A DNA stretch of 64,000 nt from Pseudoalteromonas sp. XI10 (GTDB lineage: Bacteria; Pseudomonadota; Gammaproteobacteria; Enterobacterales; Alteromonadaceae). The translations under genes and the position numbers were made by a program. The first letter of the stretch is position 1. Every line of letters starts with the position of its first letter. Positions 9,765 through 19,127 of this stretch are shown one piece after another. The notes below the pieces were generated by a model. That model ran no database searches. It was not told where the DNA came from and saw nothing but the letters and a program-made list of their open reading frames with translations. Location: the NCBI RefSeq assembly GCF_001469895.1, contig NZ_LOPY01000009.1:103138-167137 (forward strand), read 5' to 3'.

Positions 9765-10834
9765 TAGCGCGCTATTAAATCACAAACCTGCTGATCAGTA
9801 ACATCACTTACCAGCGCACATTGACCAAATTGGGTAGGAAGAATAAAGCGAATAGTGCCTTTTTTGTTTTTCTTATCTTTACGCATATGCGTTAAAAACT
9901 GCTCGCTTGTCATTTCTGCAGGAATATCGACTGGTAAATCATACTCAGCAATCAATTTAACAATGCGTTCAACTTCTGCAGCAGTTAAGTCATCACGGGT
10001 ATGTGCAAGGCGTGCTGCCAGCACCATACCTGCGGCAACGGCTTCGCCGTGTAGCCAATTACCGTAACCCATTTGTGCTTCGATAGCATGACCAAAGGTG
10101 TGCCCTAGGTTAAGTAAGGCGCGTAACCCTGCTTCTTTTTCATCTTGTGCAACAATCAAGGCTTTGATTTCACAACAACGGTAAATCACATGCTGTAATG
10201 TTTGCTCATCAAGTGATTTAAGGTTAGCGATATTTTGCTCTAGGTAGGCAAATAATTCGGTGTCGTAAATGAGGCCGTATTTAATTACTTCAGCCATACC
10301 TGCTGCGAATTCACGCTCAGGTAAAGTATGAAGTGATTGCGTATCGATAAACACGGCTTGTGGTTGGTAAAACGCACCAATCATGTTTTTACCAAGTGGA
10401 TGGTTTACTGCCGTTTTACCACCAACCGATGAGTCCACTTGCGAAAGCAAGGTAGTTGGTACTTGAATAAAAGGCACGCCACGCTGATAACATGCAGCAA
10501 CAAAACCAGTGAGATCACCCACTACACCGCCACCTAAGGCAATAAGGCAAGTATCACGACCACAGTTATGTTCAAGTAAGAACGCCGATATCTTTTCAAA
10601 CCACTCAAGTGATTTATATTGTTCGCCATCAGGGATGGTAAAAGATAACGGGTTAAGATCAGCCAACGACGTCATTACATCATCAAGATATAAAGGTGCA
10701 ATGGTGTCGTTGGTGATAATGATAGGTCGACAATCGCCGATGTGCTCGCGTAGCCGACCAGTCTCTTTAAGAGCAGATTGACCAATATAAATAGGATAAC
10801 TTCGCTCGTCCAAATTAACTGTTAATTCAAGCAT
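9764..10834 (-). CDS. aroB: 3-dehydroquinate synthase
   Basis: Second enzyme of the shikimate pathway, converting DAHP to 3-dehydroquinate with NAD and a divalent metal. Motifs present include GGGVVGDLTGFVAACY (NAD binding), PTTLLSQVDSSVGGKTAVNH and the metal-site regions LNLGHTFGHAIE and LHGEAVAAGM. The length of 356 residues is normal. It sits between aroK and damX in the conserved operon order. Confidence 0.98.
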   Translation of the reverse strand: MLELTVNLDERSYPIYIGQSALKETGRLREHIGDCRPIIITNDTIAPLYLDDVMTSLADLNPLSFTIPDGEQYKSLEWFEKISAFLLEHNCGRDTCLIALGGGVVGDLTGFVAACYQRGVPFIQVPTTLLSQVDSSVGGKTAVNHPLGKNMIGAFYQPQAVFIDTQSLHTLPEREFAAGMAEVIKYGLIYDTELFAYLEQNIANLKSLDEQTLQHVIYRCCEIKALIVAQDEKEAGLRALLNLGHTFGHAIEAQMGYGNWLHGEAVAAGMVLAARLAHTRDDLTAAEVERIVKLIAEYDLPVDIPAEMTSEQFLTHMRKDKKNKKGTIRFILPTQFGQCALVSDVTDQQVCDLIAR

Positions 10835-10861
10835 AGCTAGTTTCCTTTTTATTATTGGTTT

Positions 10862-11380
10862 TTAAAAATCTAATTTCTCGATGATTTGATTAGCAACAAC
10901 TTTCGCGCTTTGCTCATCAGTGCGGACAACAAAATCAGCAACTTCTTTGTATAACGGTTCGCGTTCTTCAGCTAAGCGTTCTAATACATCACGCGGTGCT
11001 TCTTCTGTTTGCAATAATGGGCGACGCTTGTCGCGCTGCGTGCGTGCAACTTGCTTTTCGATTGGTGTCTCTAGGTATACAACGATACCGCGAGCAGATA
11101 GCTTGTTACGCACTTCTTTACTGATCACAGAACCACCGCCAGTTGCAAGAACAATACCTTGCATCTCAGTTAGGTCTGAAATTACAGTTTCTTCACGAAG
11201 TCGAAAGCCCTCTTCACCCTCAAGATCGAATACCCAAGCAATGTCTGCTCCAGTACGACGCTCGATCTCTTGATCTGAATCGAAAAATTCAAGGTGTAAT
11301 TGGTCAGCAATGTGACGACCAATTGTGCTTTTGCCAGCCCCCATAGGGCCCACTAGAAATATATTACGTTTCTCAGCCAT
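10862..11380 (-). CDS. aroK: Shikimate kinase I
   Basis: Phosphorylates shikimate with ATP. Features are the P-loop GPMGAGKST (11-19), substrate-binding [12 protein letters not shown] (about 33-44), LATGGGSV (about 79-86), and the lid region with RDKRRPLL. Length 172 residues. It heads the aroK-aroB-damX-dam group, downstream of pilQ. Confidence 0.97.
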   Translation of the reverse strand: MAEKRNIFLVGPMGAGKSTIGRHIADQLHLEFFDSDQEIERRTGADIAWVFDLEGEEGFRLREETVISDLTEMQGIVLATGGGSVISKEVRNKLSARGIVVYLETPIEKQVARTQRDKRRPLLQTEEAPRDVLERLAEEREPLYKEVADFVVRTDEQSAKVVANQIIEKLDF

Positions 11381-11511
11381 ATCTTTTTAGTACAAACGAA
11401 CTCTAAAATTTGAAATAAAACCCCGCCTAACGACCTGGCCCCAAAATTAAGGAGGGGATTATCTCAGTAATTGCTTGGGTATTTCAAGTCAATTAGCATA
11501 AAAAGCCAGAT

Positions 11512-11541
11512 AACGAGCAATTAAACATGCTAATTGCTCGT
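11512..11541 (-). terminator. Hairpin after pilQ, possible terminator
   Basis: Perfect 11-bp stem ACGAGCAATTA / TAATTGCTCGT with a 7-base loop, just beyond the pilQ stop. On the minus strand the T-run appears only about 10 bases later, so it may be a weak terminator or an mRNA 3'-end stabiliser separating pilMNOPQ from aroK. Confidence 0.5.
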
Positions 11542-11559
11542 TGCTTAAGAAAAAATCAC

Positions 11560-13653
11560 TTATTCGATTTGAATTTTTGGCGTTACAAAGATTAACAGCT
11601 CTTTCTTCTCGTTAAATTCACTCGTACTTTTGAACAACGCACCAAGGTATGGAATATCACCTAACAGAGGTACTTTCTTAGTTGAGTTAACGATTTGCTG
11701 TTGGAAGATACCACCAAGCACCACAGTTTGGCCGTTTTCTACTAATACCTGAGTTTGGATCTCTTGGGTATTAATTGCCACAGCAGAACCCGTTGGTGTT
11801 TGTACCGTATCACCACGTGTATCTTGCGTAATAACTAGGTCTAAAATCACTTTGTTATCAGGGGTGATATGTGGCGTTACTTCTAAGCTCAATACTGCTT
11901 TTTTGAAGGTTACTGTCGTTGCACCACTTGACGCTGCTTCAACGTAAGGGATCTCAGTACCTTGCTCAATACGTGCTTTTTGCTGGTTGGCCGTCGTAAT
12001 ACGAGGACTTGCGATAATCTCACCACGGTTCTCTTCTTCAAGGGCACTTAACTCTAAGTCTAATATTGTGCCGTTAGCTAATTTAGCTACTTGAACACCA
12101 ATACTACCCGCAGGGCTAGAAACCGGTAAGTTAACATTTAAGCGGTCAGAAATACTTGGGATATTATCGTAAGAGCCAGCACCAAACATGCCACCAGCGC
12201 CCTCTAATGTGCCAGAGATAGCACCGTCGCTACCTACATCGCTGATACCCCAGCGCACACCTAAGTCTTCTTGCACGTTATCATTCACTGTTACCATGCG
12301 TGATTCAATCACCACTTGCTTAACAGGAATATCTAAGGTTTCCACCATACGGCGCACGCTTTCGATGCTTTTCGCTGTATCTTTGATAAGTAAGGTATTA
12401 GTACGTTTATCAACAGACACACTGCCTCGCGCAGAAATAATGCTGTTGGTGTCTGTTTTCAATAAGTCAGCAAACTCTTCAGCTTTAGCATAGTTAAGGC
12501 GGATATATTCACTGTAAAGTGGCTCTAAATCCTCAACTTGCTGTTTTGCCTTAAGCTCTTTAGCTTCACGTGCGGCAAGCTCTTCTGATGGTGCAACCAT
12601 CAAAATAGTACCGTCCATGCGCTTATCAAGACCTTTAATTTTAAGCACAACATCAAGTGCCTGATCCCAAGGAACACCATCTAAACGCAATGTAATATTG
12701 CCTGTAACTGAGTCACTGGTTACTAAGTTAAACTCATTATAGCCCGCAATAATCTGTAGCACAGAGCGAATTGGAATATCTTGGAAGTTAAGGCTCATTG
12801 GGCGACCTTGATATTCAATACCGCCTTCGAGGTAGGCACGCTGTGTATCATCTTTTTCAACAGTTAGCGTAAAGATATTTTCAATTTGTTGGTGAGTAAA
12901 CTTAAATGCTGCATTTGGTTCAACCACAATGCGCGTCATATTACCTTCTTTGAAGGTTTCGATGTTACTGACAACCGTACCAAAATCCATCACATCTAAT
13001 TGATACAATAAGTCGTCTAAAATATCAGTGTGGTGGAACTCAGCAATAATTTTGCCGCCACTCTCATGAACATCAATTGCTGCTTGCGTATCTTGTAAGA
13101 AAACTAAAAGACGTGCTTCGCCCTTCTCACCACGGCGAAAATCAATCGACTGTACTGTATTAATAAAGTTGCTAGACGCTGTCAGTCCATCCGCGGAATC
13201 ATCCGTTGCGATTGGGTTATCTGAAACATGCAAAGTAACGATATTGTCTTTCGCCATTGTTTTATAAATTTTTAGCTTATCTAACGTTACAACAACTTTT
13301 AAACCGTCTGCGGTCAAAGTACTGGTTACATGCTGGATACCTGCTTGGTTAACAGGCACATCACGCACTTCATTATCAACACCTACATTGCTGAAAAGCA
13401 TTTCAATACGAGCTGGGGCGTTATACACCTGAACTTTTGGTTCAAATGTCAGCGCTTCATCAAATACTAGCTGTAATTGTGTTTCGCCTTTCATTAGCGG
13501 GTTATAACGTACGTCATACAGTAAAGGGGCAGCGATTGCTGTCTGCGTCAAAATTAAGGCTAATGCAGCTAACATGAATTTATGCATGTGTTTTAACCAA
13601 GCCATTCCTTTATGCATCTTCTTTTTACCTTTCATAAGATTAACTTGCACCAT
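11560..13653 (-). CDS. pilQ: Type IV pilus outer-membrane secretin PilQ
   Basis: Forms the outer-membrane channel for type IV pili. The 697 residues include a signal peptide (ending near AIAAP), AMIN-type beta domains (about 45-240), a secretin/TonB short N-terminal domain (about 285-350), an N1-type domain (about 375-450) and the C-terminal secretin barrel with the signature VPLLGDIPYLGALF near 660-675. The upstream ATG at 13653 overlaps pilP by 14 bases. An ATG 12 codons further in (MHKGMAW), preceded by AAAGG, is an equally good start. Confidence 0.95.
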   Translation of the reverse strand: MVQVNLMKGKKKMHKGMAWLKHMHKFMLAALALILTQTAIAAPLLYDVRYNPLMKGETQLQLVFDEALTFEPKVQVYNAPARIEMLFSNVGVDNEVRDVPVNQAGIQHVTSTLTADGLKVVVTLDKLKIYKTMAKDNIVTLHVSDNPIATDDSADGLTASSNFINTVQSIDFRRGEKGEARLLVFLQDTQAAIDVHESGGKIIAEFHHTDILDDLLYQLDVMDFGTVVSNIETFKEGNMTRIVVEPNAAFKFTHQQIENIFTLTVEKDDTQRAYLEGGIEYQGRPMSLNFQDIPIRSVLQIIAGYNEFNLVTSDSVTGNITLRLDGVPWDQALDVVLKIKGLDKRMDGTILMVAPSEELAAREAKELKAKQQVEDLEPLYSEYIRLNYAKAEEFADLLKTDTNSIISARGSVSVDKRTNTLLIKDTAKSIESVRRMVETLDIPVKQVVIESRMVTVNDNVQEDLGVRWGISDVGSDGAISGTLEGAGGMFGAGSYDNIPSISDRLNVNLPVSSPAGSIGVQVAKLANGTILDLELSALEEENRGEIIASPRITTANQQKARIEQGTEIPYVEAASSGATTVTFKKAVLSLEVTPHITPDNKVILDLVITQDTRGDTVQTPTGSAVAINTQEIQTQVLVENGQTVVLGGIFQQQIVNSTKKVPLLGDIPYLGALFKSTSEFNEKKELLIFVTPKIQIE

Positions 13654-14176
13654 TTGTTTCCGCCTCTAACATTTCCAGCTTAGTCAGGCGCTCTTTCCAA
13701 CAACCAGCCCCATCCGGGATTAATTCTAATAATTCTATATAATTGTCGTGCACTTGTTTAATTTCACCATGATACAAACCAATATAATTACCTACAGTAA
13801 CTCGATAAAGCGTATCGTCTGCTGCTTTTATCAGCGCCCACGTATTACCAACACGGCCAATAGTTCCTTGCATAACAAGGTTATCTAGCGGGTACTTTTC
13901 AAGTGGTTGACGAACACGATCAGGGTCTGGGTGTAAGCAGTTTTTAACTTGCACTAAATTGCTCTGAATAATTTCCGGTTTAGGCGCCACAAATGGACTA
14001 CGTAATTTTCCGGCATTATAAGCAAAGTGCTCGAACTTAGTGATCTCAGGAATCGGTTCAACTTTAGGTGTTGTACTTGCTTTAACTTGATCAATAAACT
14101 CTTTTTGTTCTGAAGTATCATCATTACACGCGCTAAGTACAAGTGTCATCGCAATAATTAAGGGAAGCTTTTTCAT
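13640..14176 (-). CDS. pilP: Type IV pilus inner-membrane lipoprotein PilP
   Basis: Lipoprotein linking the PilMNO inner-membrane platform to the PilQ secretin. Lipobox LSAC with Cys17. A proline-rich low-complexity segment follows (about 35-60, containing the SPF motif region), then the small beta domain containing LDNLVMQGTIG and VGNYIGLYHGEI. The 178-residue length is normal. Its ATG overlaps the pilO stop. Confidence 0.95.
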   Translation of the reverse strand: MKKLPLIIAMTLVLSACNDDTSEQKEFIDQVKASTTPKVEPIPEITKFEHFAYNAGKLRSPFVAPKPEIIQSNLVQVKNCLHPDPDRVRQPLEKYPLDNLVMQGTIGRVGNTWALIKAADDTLYRVTVGNYIGLYHGEIKQVHDNYIELLELIPDGAGCWKERLTKLEMLEAETNGAS

Positions 14177-14778
14177 TTTTTAGTGCCCCCTTCATAACGA
14201 TAAGTCTTAGCAACAACACTAAAAGTGAGTTCATTATTGCCGAGAGTTTGGATTGTAAAGTCATGCAAACTTACAATTCGCGGTAACTGAGCAACTTTAC
14301 CAACAAATTCACCAAATTCATGGTACGTCCCGACGACTTCAATTTTAATTGGCAGCTCTGTATAAAACTCTTTTTCAACTTCAGGTAACCAGCCAATTTT
14401 CAAAAACGTCAAACCACTAGTAGTACCAACGTAAGATAAGTCGTCTAACAAACCAGGTGTCTCGTTCGAGGTTGGTAAGCGTTTTAAAAGCTGCGAGAAC
14501 TTATCTTCCATCTCAACCATTTGCTGGCGATAAATCTCTAAATTACTCGCAATAGCATATTTTGCTTTGTATGTTTGACGTAGCTCGGTTTCTTTGGCTA
14601 CGGCACTGTGATAACTGGCGATTTCGTCAGAAACTAATAAGCTGTAACTAAAGTATAAAACCAGCGCAGCCACAAACGCACAGCACAGAGCTTTAACAGC
14701 AATAGGCCAATCGCCCATGTTTTCAAGCTCAATTTCATTCCAATCTATGTCAGTTAACGCTTTGATATCAAGGTTCAT
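14173..14778 (-). CDS. pilO: Type IV pilus assembly protein PilO
   Basis: Bitopic inner-membrane protein that dimerises with PilN. One transmembrane helix (about 28-48), a coiled coil, then a periplasmic ferredoxin-like domain (LPTSNETPGLLDDL onward). The frame is open to a GTG at 14790, but the ATG at 14778 has GAGG six bases upstream, giving 201 residues and an 11-base overlap with pilN. Confidence 0.93.
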   Translation of the reverse strand: MNLDIKALTDIDWNEIELENMGDWPIAVKALCCAFVAALVLYFSYSLLVSDEIASYHSAVAKETELRQTYKAKYAIASNLEIYRQQMVEMEDKFSQLLKRLPTSNETPGLLDDLSYVGTTSGLTFLKIGWLPEVEKEFYTELPIKIEVVGTYHEFGEFVGKVAQLPRIVSLHDFTIQTLGNNELTFSVVAKTYRYEGGTKK

Positions 14779-15340
14779 TGCGTGCCTCACCTATCTGATC
14801 AAATGGTTTAACGTAAAAATCCATATTAAAGTCACTCAATAATCTTGAGGTTTGTTCACCTGCGACAATACCTTGCATAATAGGTCGTTCTAATAAATAC
14901 GAGCTTTGAACTTGACGCAGCATGGTAGATAAACGGTTATTTGATTCACTGCGACCAATTACATGAATGCGGTCATCACGACGTTCAAGTTTCGTTAAAT
15001 AAACCCCAGCAGGAACAATCTTGGCGACTTCATCCATGATTTGTGTACCTAGGTTACGGTTACTTTGTAGCTCTTCGATTAGACGCATACGCTGTTGTAA
15101 GTTTTCTTTTTTCTTATCAAGTTCGTTAATTTCACGAATACGTTGGTTCAATAAAGCGATTTCTGTATTCAAAAAGTTATTTTTTACATTTTGCCCATCG
15201 CGTAATCCGCCATAAAAAGAACTTAGTAAATACATACTTAAGAAGCTAACGACAACAACACCAAACAACACAGTGACAAACTTATTTTGTGAGTCTTTTC
15301 TTTGTTGTTCGCGCCAAGGCAGCAGATTTATATGTGGCAT
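14768..15340 (-). CDS. pilN: Type IV pilus assembly protein PilN
   Basis: The N-terminus PHINLLPWREQQRK is the hallmark segment that inserts into PilM. A transmembrane helix (about 22-44), a coiled coil (about 60-100) and a periplasmic ferredoxin-like domain follow. 190 residues. It overlaps pilM by 13 bases and pilO by 11, so the whole set is translationally coupled. Confidence 0.95.
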   Translation of the reverse strand: MPHINLLPWREQQRKDSQNKFVTVLFGVVVVSFLSMYLLSSFYGGLRDGQNVKNNFLNTEIALLNQRIREINELDKKKENLQQRMRLIEELQSNRNLGTQIMDEVAKIVPAGVYLTKLERRDDRIHVIGRSESNNRLSTMLRQVQSSYLLERPIMQGIVAGEQTSRLLSDFNMDFYVKPFDQIGEARNEP

Positions 15341-16407
15341 GATGAAAAGCTCCTTAATGCCAATCCTGTGGCTATCGCAAATTGAGTGCGGTGACGCTGC
15401 AGCATATTGCGATCAATCTTTGGCGAAATTTCAATGTTAGCAAATGGTTCAGCAACAACGGTGTGAATGCCTAGCTCTTCAATTAGGAGCCTATCTAAGC
15501 CTTCGATCATGGCTGTGCCGCCAGTCAGAACAATGTAATCAACTTGATCTTTACCACTGGTTGTTAAGAACATCTGCACTGCTCGACGAACTTGTTGTAA
15601 CAATGAAGTTTGGAATGGGGCTAAAACTTCGAAGGTATAATTTGGTGGTAAGTCACCTGTAGTTTTACCAATTTCAGCTTCATCAAAGCTTTTGTTGTAA
15701 TACGCAACAATGCTATTGGTATACTGGTCGCCACCAAATACTTGGTCACGGGTGTAAATTGTTTCACCTTCTTGTACAACGCTAACAAGCATCAGCACAG
15801 CACCAATATCAACCACAGCGACACATTTATTGTATGCATCACTAGGTAATTGTTGATAATACACATCCATTGCTCGACTTAGCGCATAAGTTTCTACATC
15901 GACAACCGCAGCTTTTAAGTTGGCTGTTTCAAGAGCACCAACTCGCGCTTGCACACTTTCAGTTCGCGCAGCAGAGAGCAGAACATTCACTTTACTTGGA
16001 TCAGCTTCATTGATGGCAAGTTTTTCAAAATCGATATTTACTTCATCAAGTGGGTATGGGATTAAACTATCAGCTTCGATGGCAATTTGTGACTCTAATT
16101 CAGCATCTGTTAATGATACATCCATAAAAATCACTTTCGTAATTACAGTTTGACCTGAAACAGCTACTGCTGCGGTTTGCACTGATTTAGGAATTTTTCT
16201 TTTTAGTTTAGCGATAACATTACCTATCGCCTCTATGTCTTGAATAGAACGCTCAGACATAGCGCCTTTAGGCATAGGTTCAATAGCTAACGCTTCAAGC
16301 CGCAAACCTGCGTCTGTCTCTTGCAACAACACTGCTTTTATACAGTGCGATCCGATGTCGATTCCTACCATCATAGATGAAGGCTTTTTAAATAGCTGAC
16401 TTAGCAT
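15328..16407 (-). CDS. pilM: Type IV pilus assembly ATPase-like protein PilM
   Basis: Actin/FtsA-like cytoplasmic protein that anchors the PilN tail. Phosphate-binding segments MVGIDIGSHCIKAVLL (residues 13-28), VAVVDIGA and VLTGGTAMIEGLD are visible. 359 residues. It is the first gene of pilMNOPQ, divergent from mrcA across a 132-base AT-rich gap, the same arrangement as in other gammaproteobacteria. Confidence 0.96.
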   Translation of the reverse strand: MLSQLFKKPSSMMVGIDIGSHCIKAVLLQETDAGLRLEALAIEPMPKGAMSERSIQDIEAIGNVIAKLKRKIPKSVQTAAVAVSGQTVITKVIFMDVSLTDAELESQIAIEADSLIPYPLDEVNIDFEKLAINEADPSKVNVLLSAARTESVQARVGALETANLKAAVVDVETYALSRAMDVYYQQLPSDAYNKCVAVVDIGAVLMLVSVVQEGETIYTRDQVFGGDQYTNSIVAYYNKSFDEAEIGKTTGDLPPNYTFEVLAPFQTSLLQQVRRAVQMFLTTSGKDQVDYIVLTGGTAMIEGLDRLLIEELGIHTVVAEPFANIEISPKIDRNMLQRHRTQFAIATGLALRSFSSCHI

Positions 16408-16539
16408 GTTTGCAACTTGGCCTTTGTTTTAATAATAAACAAGTTATAATTTTTATCTGAAAAAATATTATTCATTTTTTAATCAATATATACTAGCAGT
16501 CTCCGATTCTAATTGGGAGTCCATTTAGGGAAAATATAA

Positions 16540-19044
16540 GTGATTTTATTAAAGCGAACTTTACAATTTATTATCATCTGCTCATTTTTAGGACTAATCA
16601 CTTTAGTTGGTCTATACTATTACGTTAAACCTGATATTCCTAGCGTACAGGTTCTAAAAGACGTTCAATTACAGACACCTATGCAGGTATTCTCACGTGA
16701 TGGATTATTGATTAACCAATTCGGTGAAAAACGCCGCATTCCCGTTACAATAGATCAAATCCCCCAACCATTAATCGATGCAATTTTAGCAACAGAAGAT
16801 AACCGTTTTTACGAGCATATTGGTATTGATCCAATTGGTATCGTACGTTCAGCCATTGTACTCATATCTACAGGCGAAAAGAAACAAGGCGCAAGTACTA
16901 TAACCATGCAGCTTGCCCGTAACTTCTTCTTAACTAGAGAAAAAGCATACATTCGTAAGGTCAAAGAGATCTTCATCGCTTTACATATTGAAAGTATATT
17001 AAGTAAAGACGAAATCCTCGAATTATATTTAAATAAAATTGAATTAGGTAACCGAGCTTTTGGTATTGGTGCAGCAGCACAAGTTTACTACGGCAAAGAC
17101 CTCAATGAGCTTACTTTAGCGCAAATGGCGATGATCGCTGGCTTACCTAAAGCTCCTTCAGCCCTTAACCCTATTCGCAACCCAGTACGCGCAAAGGCAC
17201 GTCGCAACGTTGTACTAGGCCGTATGTATACCGAAAAGTATATTACACAGGATGAATACGAAGAGGCTATCAATGCGCCAATTACAGCTAAATTCCATGG
17301 TGCAGAAATTGAAGTGTACGCCCCTTATATCTCTGAGATGGTGCGTGCTGAAATGGTTGAGCGCTATGGTCATGAGCGTGCTTACAATACTGGTTTCAAA
17401 GTTTACACCAGTGTTGATTCAAATATTCAGCAAGCTGCACAAGATGCCATTGTTGATAACCTACACGCTTACGACATGCGTCATGGCTACCGTGGTGCGA
17501 CGGCTCAGTTATGGGACAGTGAAAACGAAAGTCCACTTAGCCAAGAAGAGATCTTATCTAAATTAAAAGATGTCAAAGAGTTTGGTCCATTATTAGCTGG
17601 TGTTGTAACTAATGTCGCTGAGCAATCAATTGATGTGCTATTAAAAAGCGGCGAACAAGTGACAGTCGAGTGGGATGGTCTAAAATGGGCACGCAAATAT
17701 ATTACCCGTTACCGTCAAAGTTTCGCACCAAAAACGGCTACTGAAATTTTATCAGCGGGAGCGCAAATTTGGCTGCGTAAAAATGCAGATGAAAGCTACA
17801 TTCTTAGCCAAGTGCCAGAAGCATCTAGCGCTCTTGTTTCACTCGACCCACAAGATGGTCGTATTAAAGCCATTGTCGGTGGTTACAGCTTTGAACAAAG
17901 CCAATACAATCGCGCAGTTCAAGCAAAGCGCCAAGTTGGTTCAAACATCAAGCCATTTATTTATTCAGCAGCACTTGAAAACGGCTACACACTCGCTTCA
18001 ATTCTTAACGATGCGCCAATCAACCAATGGGATAAAAGCCAAGGTGTGGCATGGCGACCTAAGAACAGCCCTGCTGTTTATAATGGCCCAATCCGTATTC
18101 GCCGTGCATTAGCTCAATCGAAAAACGTAATTTCTGTGCGTCTGTTACGGGGTGTTGGCCTTGAACGCACTGCAGATCACTTACTTAAGTTTGGCTTTTC
18201 AAATAGCGATATTAATCGTAGCGAGTCATTAGCCCTGGGTAGTGCCTCAATCACTCCTCTTGAACTAGCTCGCGGGATGAGTACTTTCGCCAATGGCGGC
18301 CACTTAATTACCCCTTACTTTATTTCTGAAATTCAGGATTCTGCTGGTAATGTGTTATTCAAAGCAGAGCCAGAACTGGCCTGTGATGAACCAGAGCAAG
18401 TTGTTACACCAGAGTTTGCATCATTAGATGATAACCAATTGGATCAAGCACAAAGTGTGAGCACGCCACGTTGTGCTCCGCGTATCATTTCAAAGCAAAA
18501 TGCATTCTTAATTTCACAAGCTATGCATAGCGCAATTTGGGGTGGTGGCAGCTGGACTCACAAAACCGGCTGGAGTGGAACAGGCTGGCGTGCACAGGCG
18601 CTTGACCGTCGTGATCTAGCAGGTAAAACAGGTACCACCAATGACTCGGTTGATACCTGGTTCAGTGGCTTTAACCGCAATGTGATGACCTCGGTATGGG
18701 TTGGTTTTGATAACCCAGGAAAAGCCCTTGGCCGCTCGACCTACAATAGTAACCTTGATAAGTCACAAATCTCTGGTGCAGAATCTGGTGCTAAAACCGC
18801 GCAACCTGCATGGGTCGACTTTATGCGTGCAGCCCTTGATGGCATGCCTGAATCACCTATTGAGCCTCCTGAAGGTTTGGTATCGGTTCGTATCGACTTA
18901 GCAACAGGTCTTTTAAGCCATAAGAATGACTATACCAGTCGTTTTGAGTACTTCATTAAAGGAACAGCACCAACCAAGTACGTACTTGATCAACCAACAG
19001 ACGTATTTGAAGAAAAGCTCAGCACAGAGGAAGAGTTGTTCTAA
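16540..19044 (+). CDS. mrcA: Penicillin-binding protein 1A
   Basis: Bifunctional peptidoglycan glycosyltransferase/transpeptidase of 834 residues. It has an N-terminal membrane anchor (7-28), a GT51 domain with ATEDNRFYEHIG (catalytic Glu86) and QGASTITMQLARN, an inserted OB-like domain, and a transpeptidase domain with SNIK (Ser468), SKN (Ser527) and KTGT (Lys696). The start is a GTG with AGGGA about 9 bases upstream. Divergent from pilM and followed by a strong terminator. Confidence 0.97.
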   Translation: MILLKRTLQFIIICSFLGLITLVGLYYYVKPDIPSVQVLKDVQLQTPMQVFSRDGLLINQFGEKRRIPVTIDQIPQPLIDAILATEDNRFYEHIGIDPIGIVRSAIVLISTGEKKQGASTITMQLARNFFLTREKAYIRKVKEIFIALHIESILSKDEILELYLNKIELGNRAFGIGAAAQVYYGKDLNELTLAQMAMIAGLPKAPSALNPIRNPVRAKARRNVVLGRMYTEKYITQDEYEEAINAPITAKFHGAEIEVYAPYISEMVRAEMVERYGHERAYNTGFKVYTSVDSNIQQAAQDAIVDNLHAYDMRHGYRGATAQLWDSENESPLSQEEILSKLKDVKEFGPLLAGVVTNVAEQSIDVLLKSGEQVTVEWDGLKWARKYITRYRQSFAPKTATEILSAGAQIWLRKNADESYILSQVPEASSALVSLDPQDGRIKAIVGGYSFEQSQYNRAVQAKRQVGSNIKPFIYSAALENGYTLASILNDAPINQWDKSQGVAWRPKNSPAVYNGPIRIRRALAQSKNVISVRLLRGVGLERTADHLLKFGFSNSDINRSESLALGSASITPLELARGMSTFANGGHLITPYFISEIQDSAGNVLFKAEPELACDEPEQVVTPEFASLDDNQLDQAQSVSTPRCAPRIISKQNAFLISQAMHSAIWGGGSWTHKTGWSGTGWRAQALDRRDLAGKTGTTNDSVDTWFSGFNRNVMTSVWVGFDNPGKALGRSTYNSNLDKSQISGAESGAKTAQPAWVDFMRAALDGMPESPIEPPEGLVSVRIDLATGLLSHKNDYTSRFEYFIKGTAPTKYVLDQPTDVFEEKLSTEEELF

Positions 19045-19071
19045 ATAAGTGAATTGCTATTTTGAAACAAT

Positions 19072-19097
19072 AAAAAAGCGCCCTTGGGGCGCTTTTT
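19072..19097. terminator. Bidirectional terminator between mrcA and metL
   Basis: A-run, stem AAGCGCC / GGCGCTT with a short CTTG loop, T-run. Placed between the convergent mrcA and metL. Confidence 0.85.
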
Positions 19098-19127
19098 GCT
19101 TAGCTATTTAAACTAAGATCAGCAAAA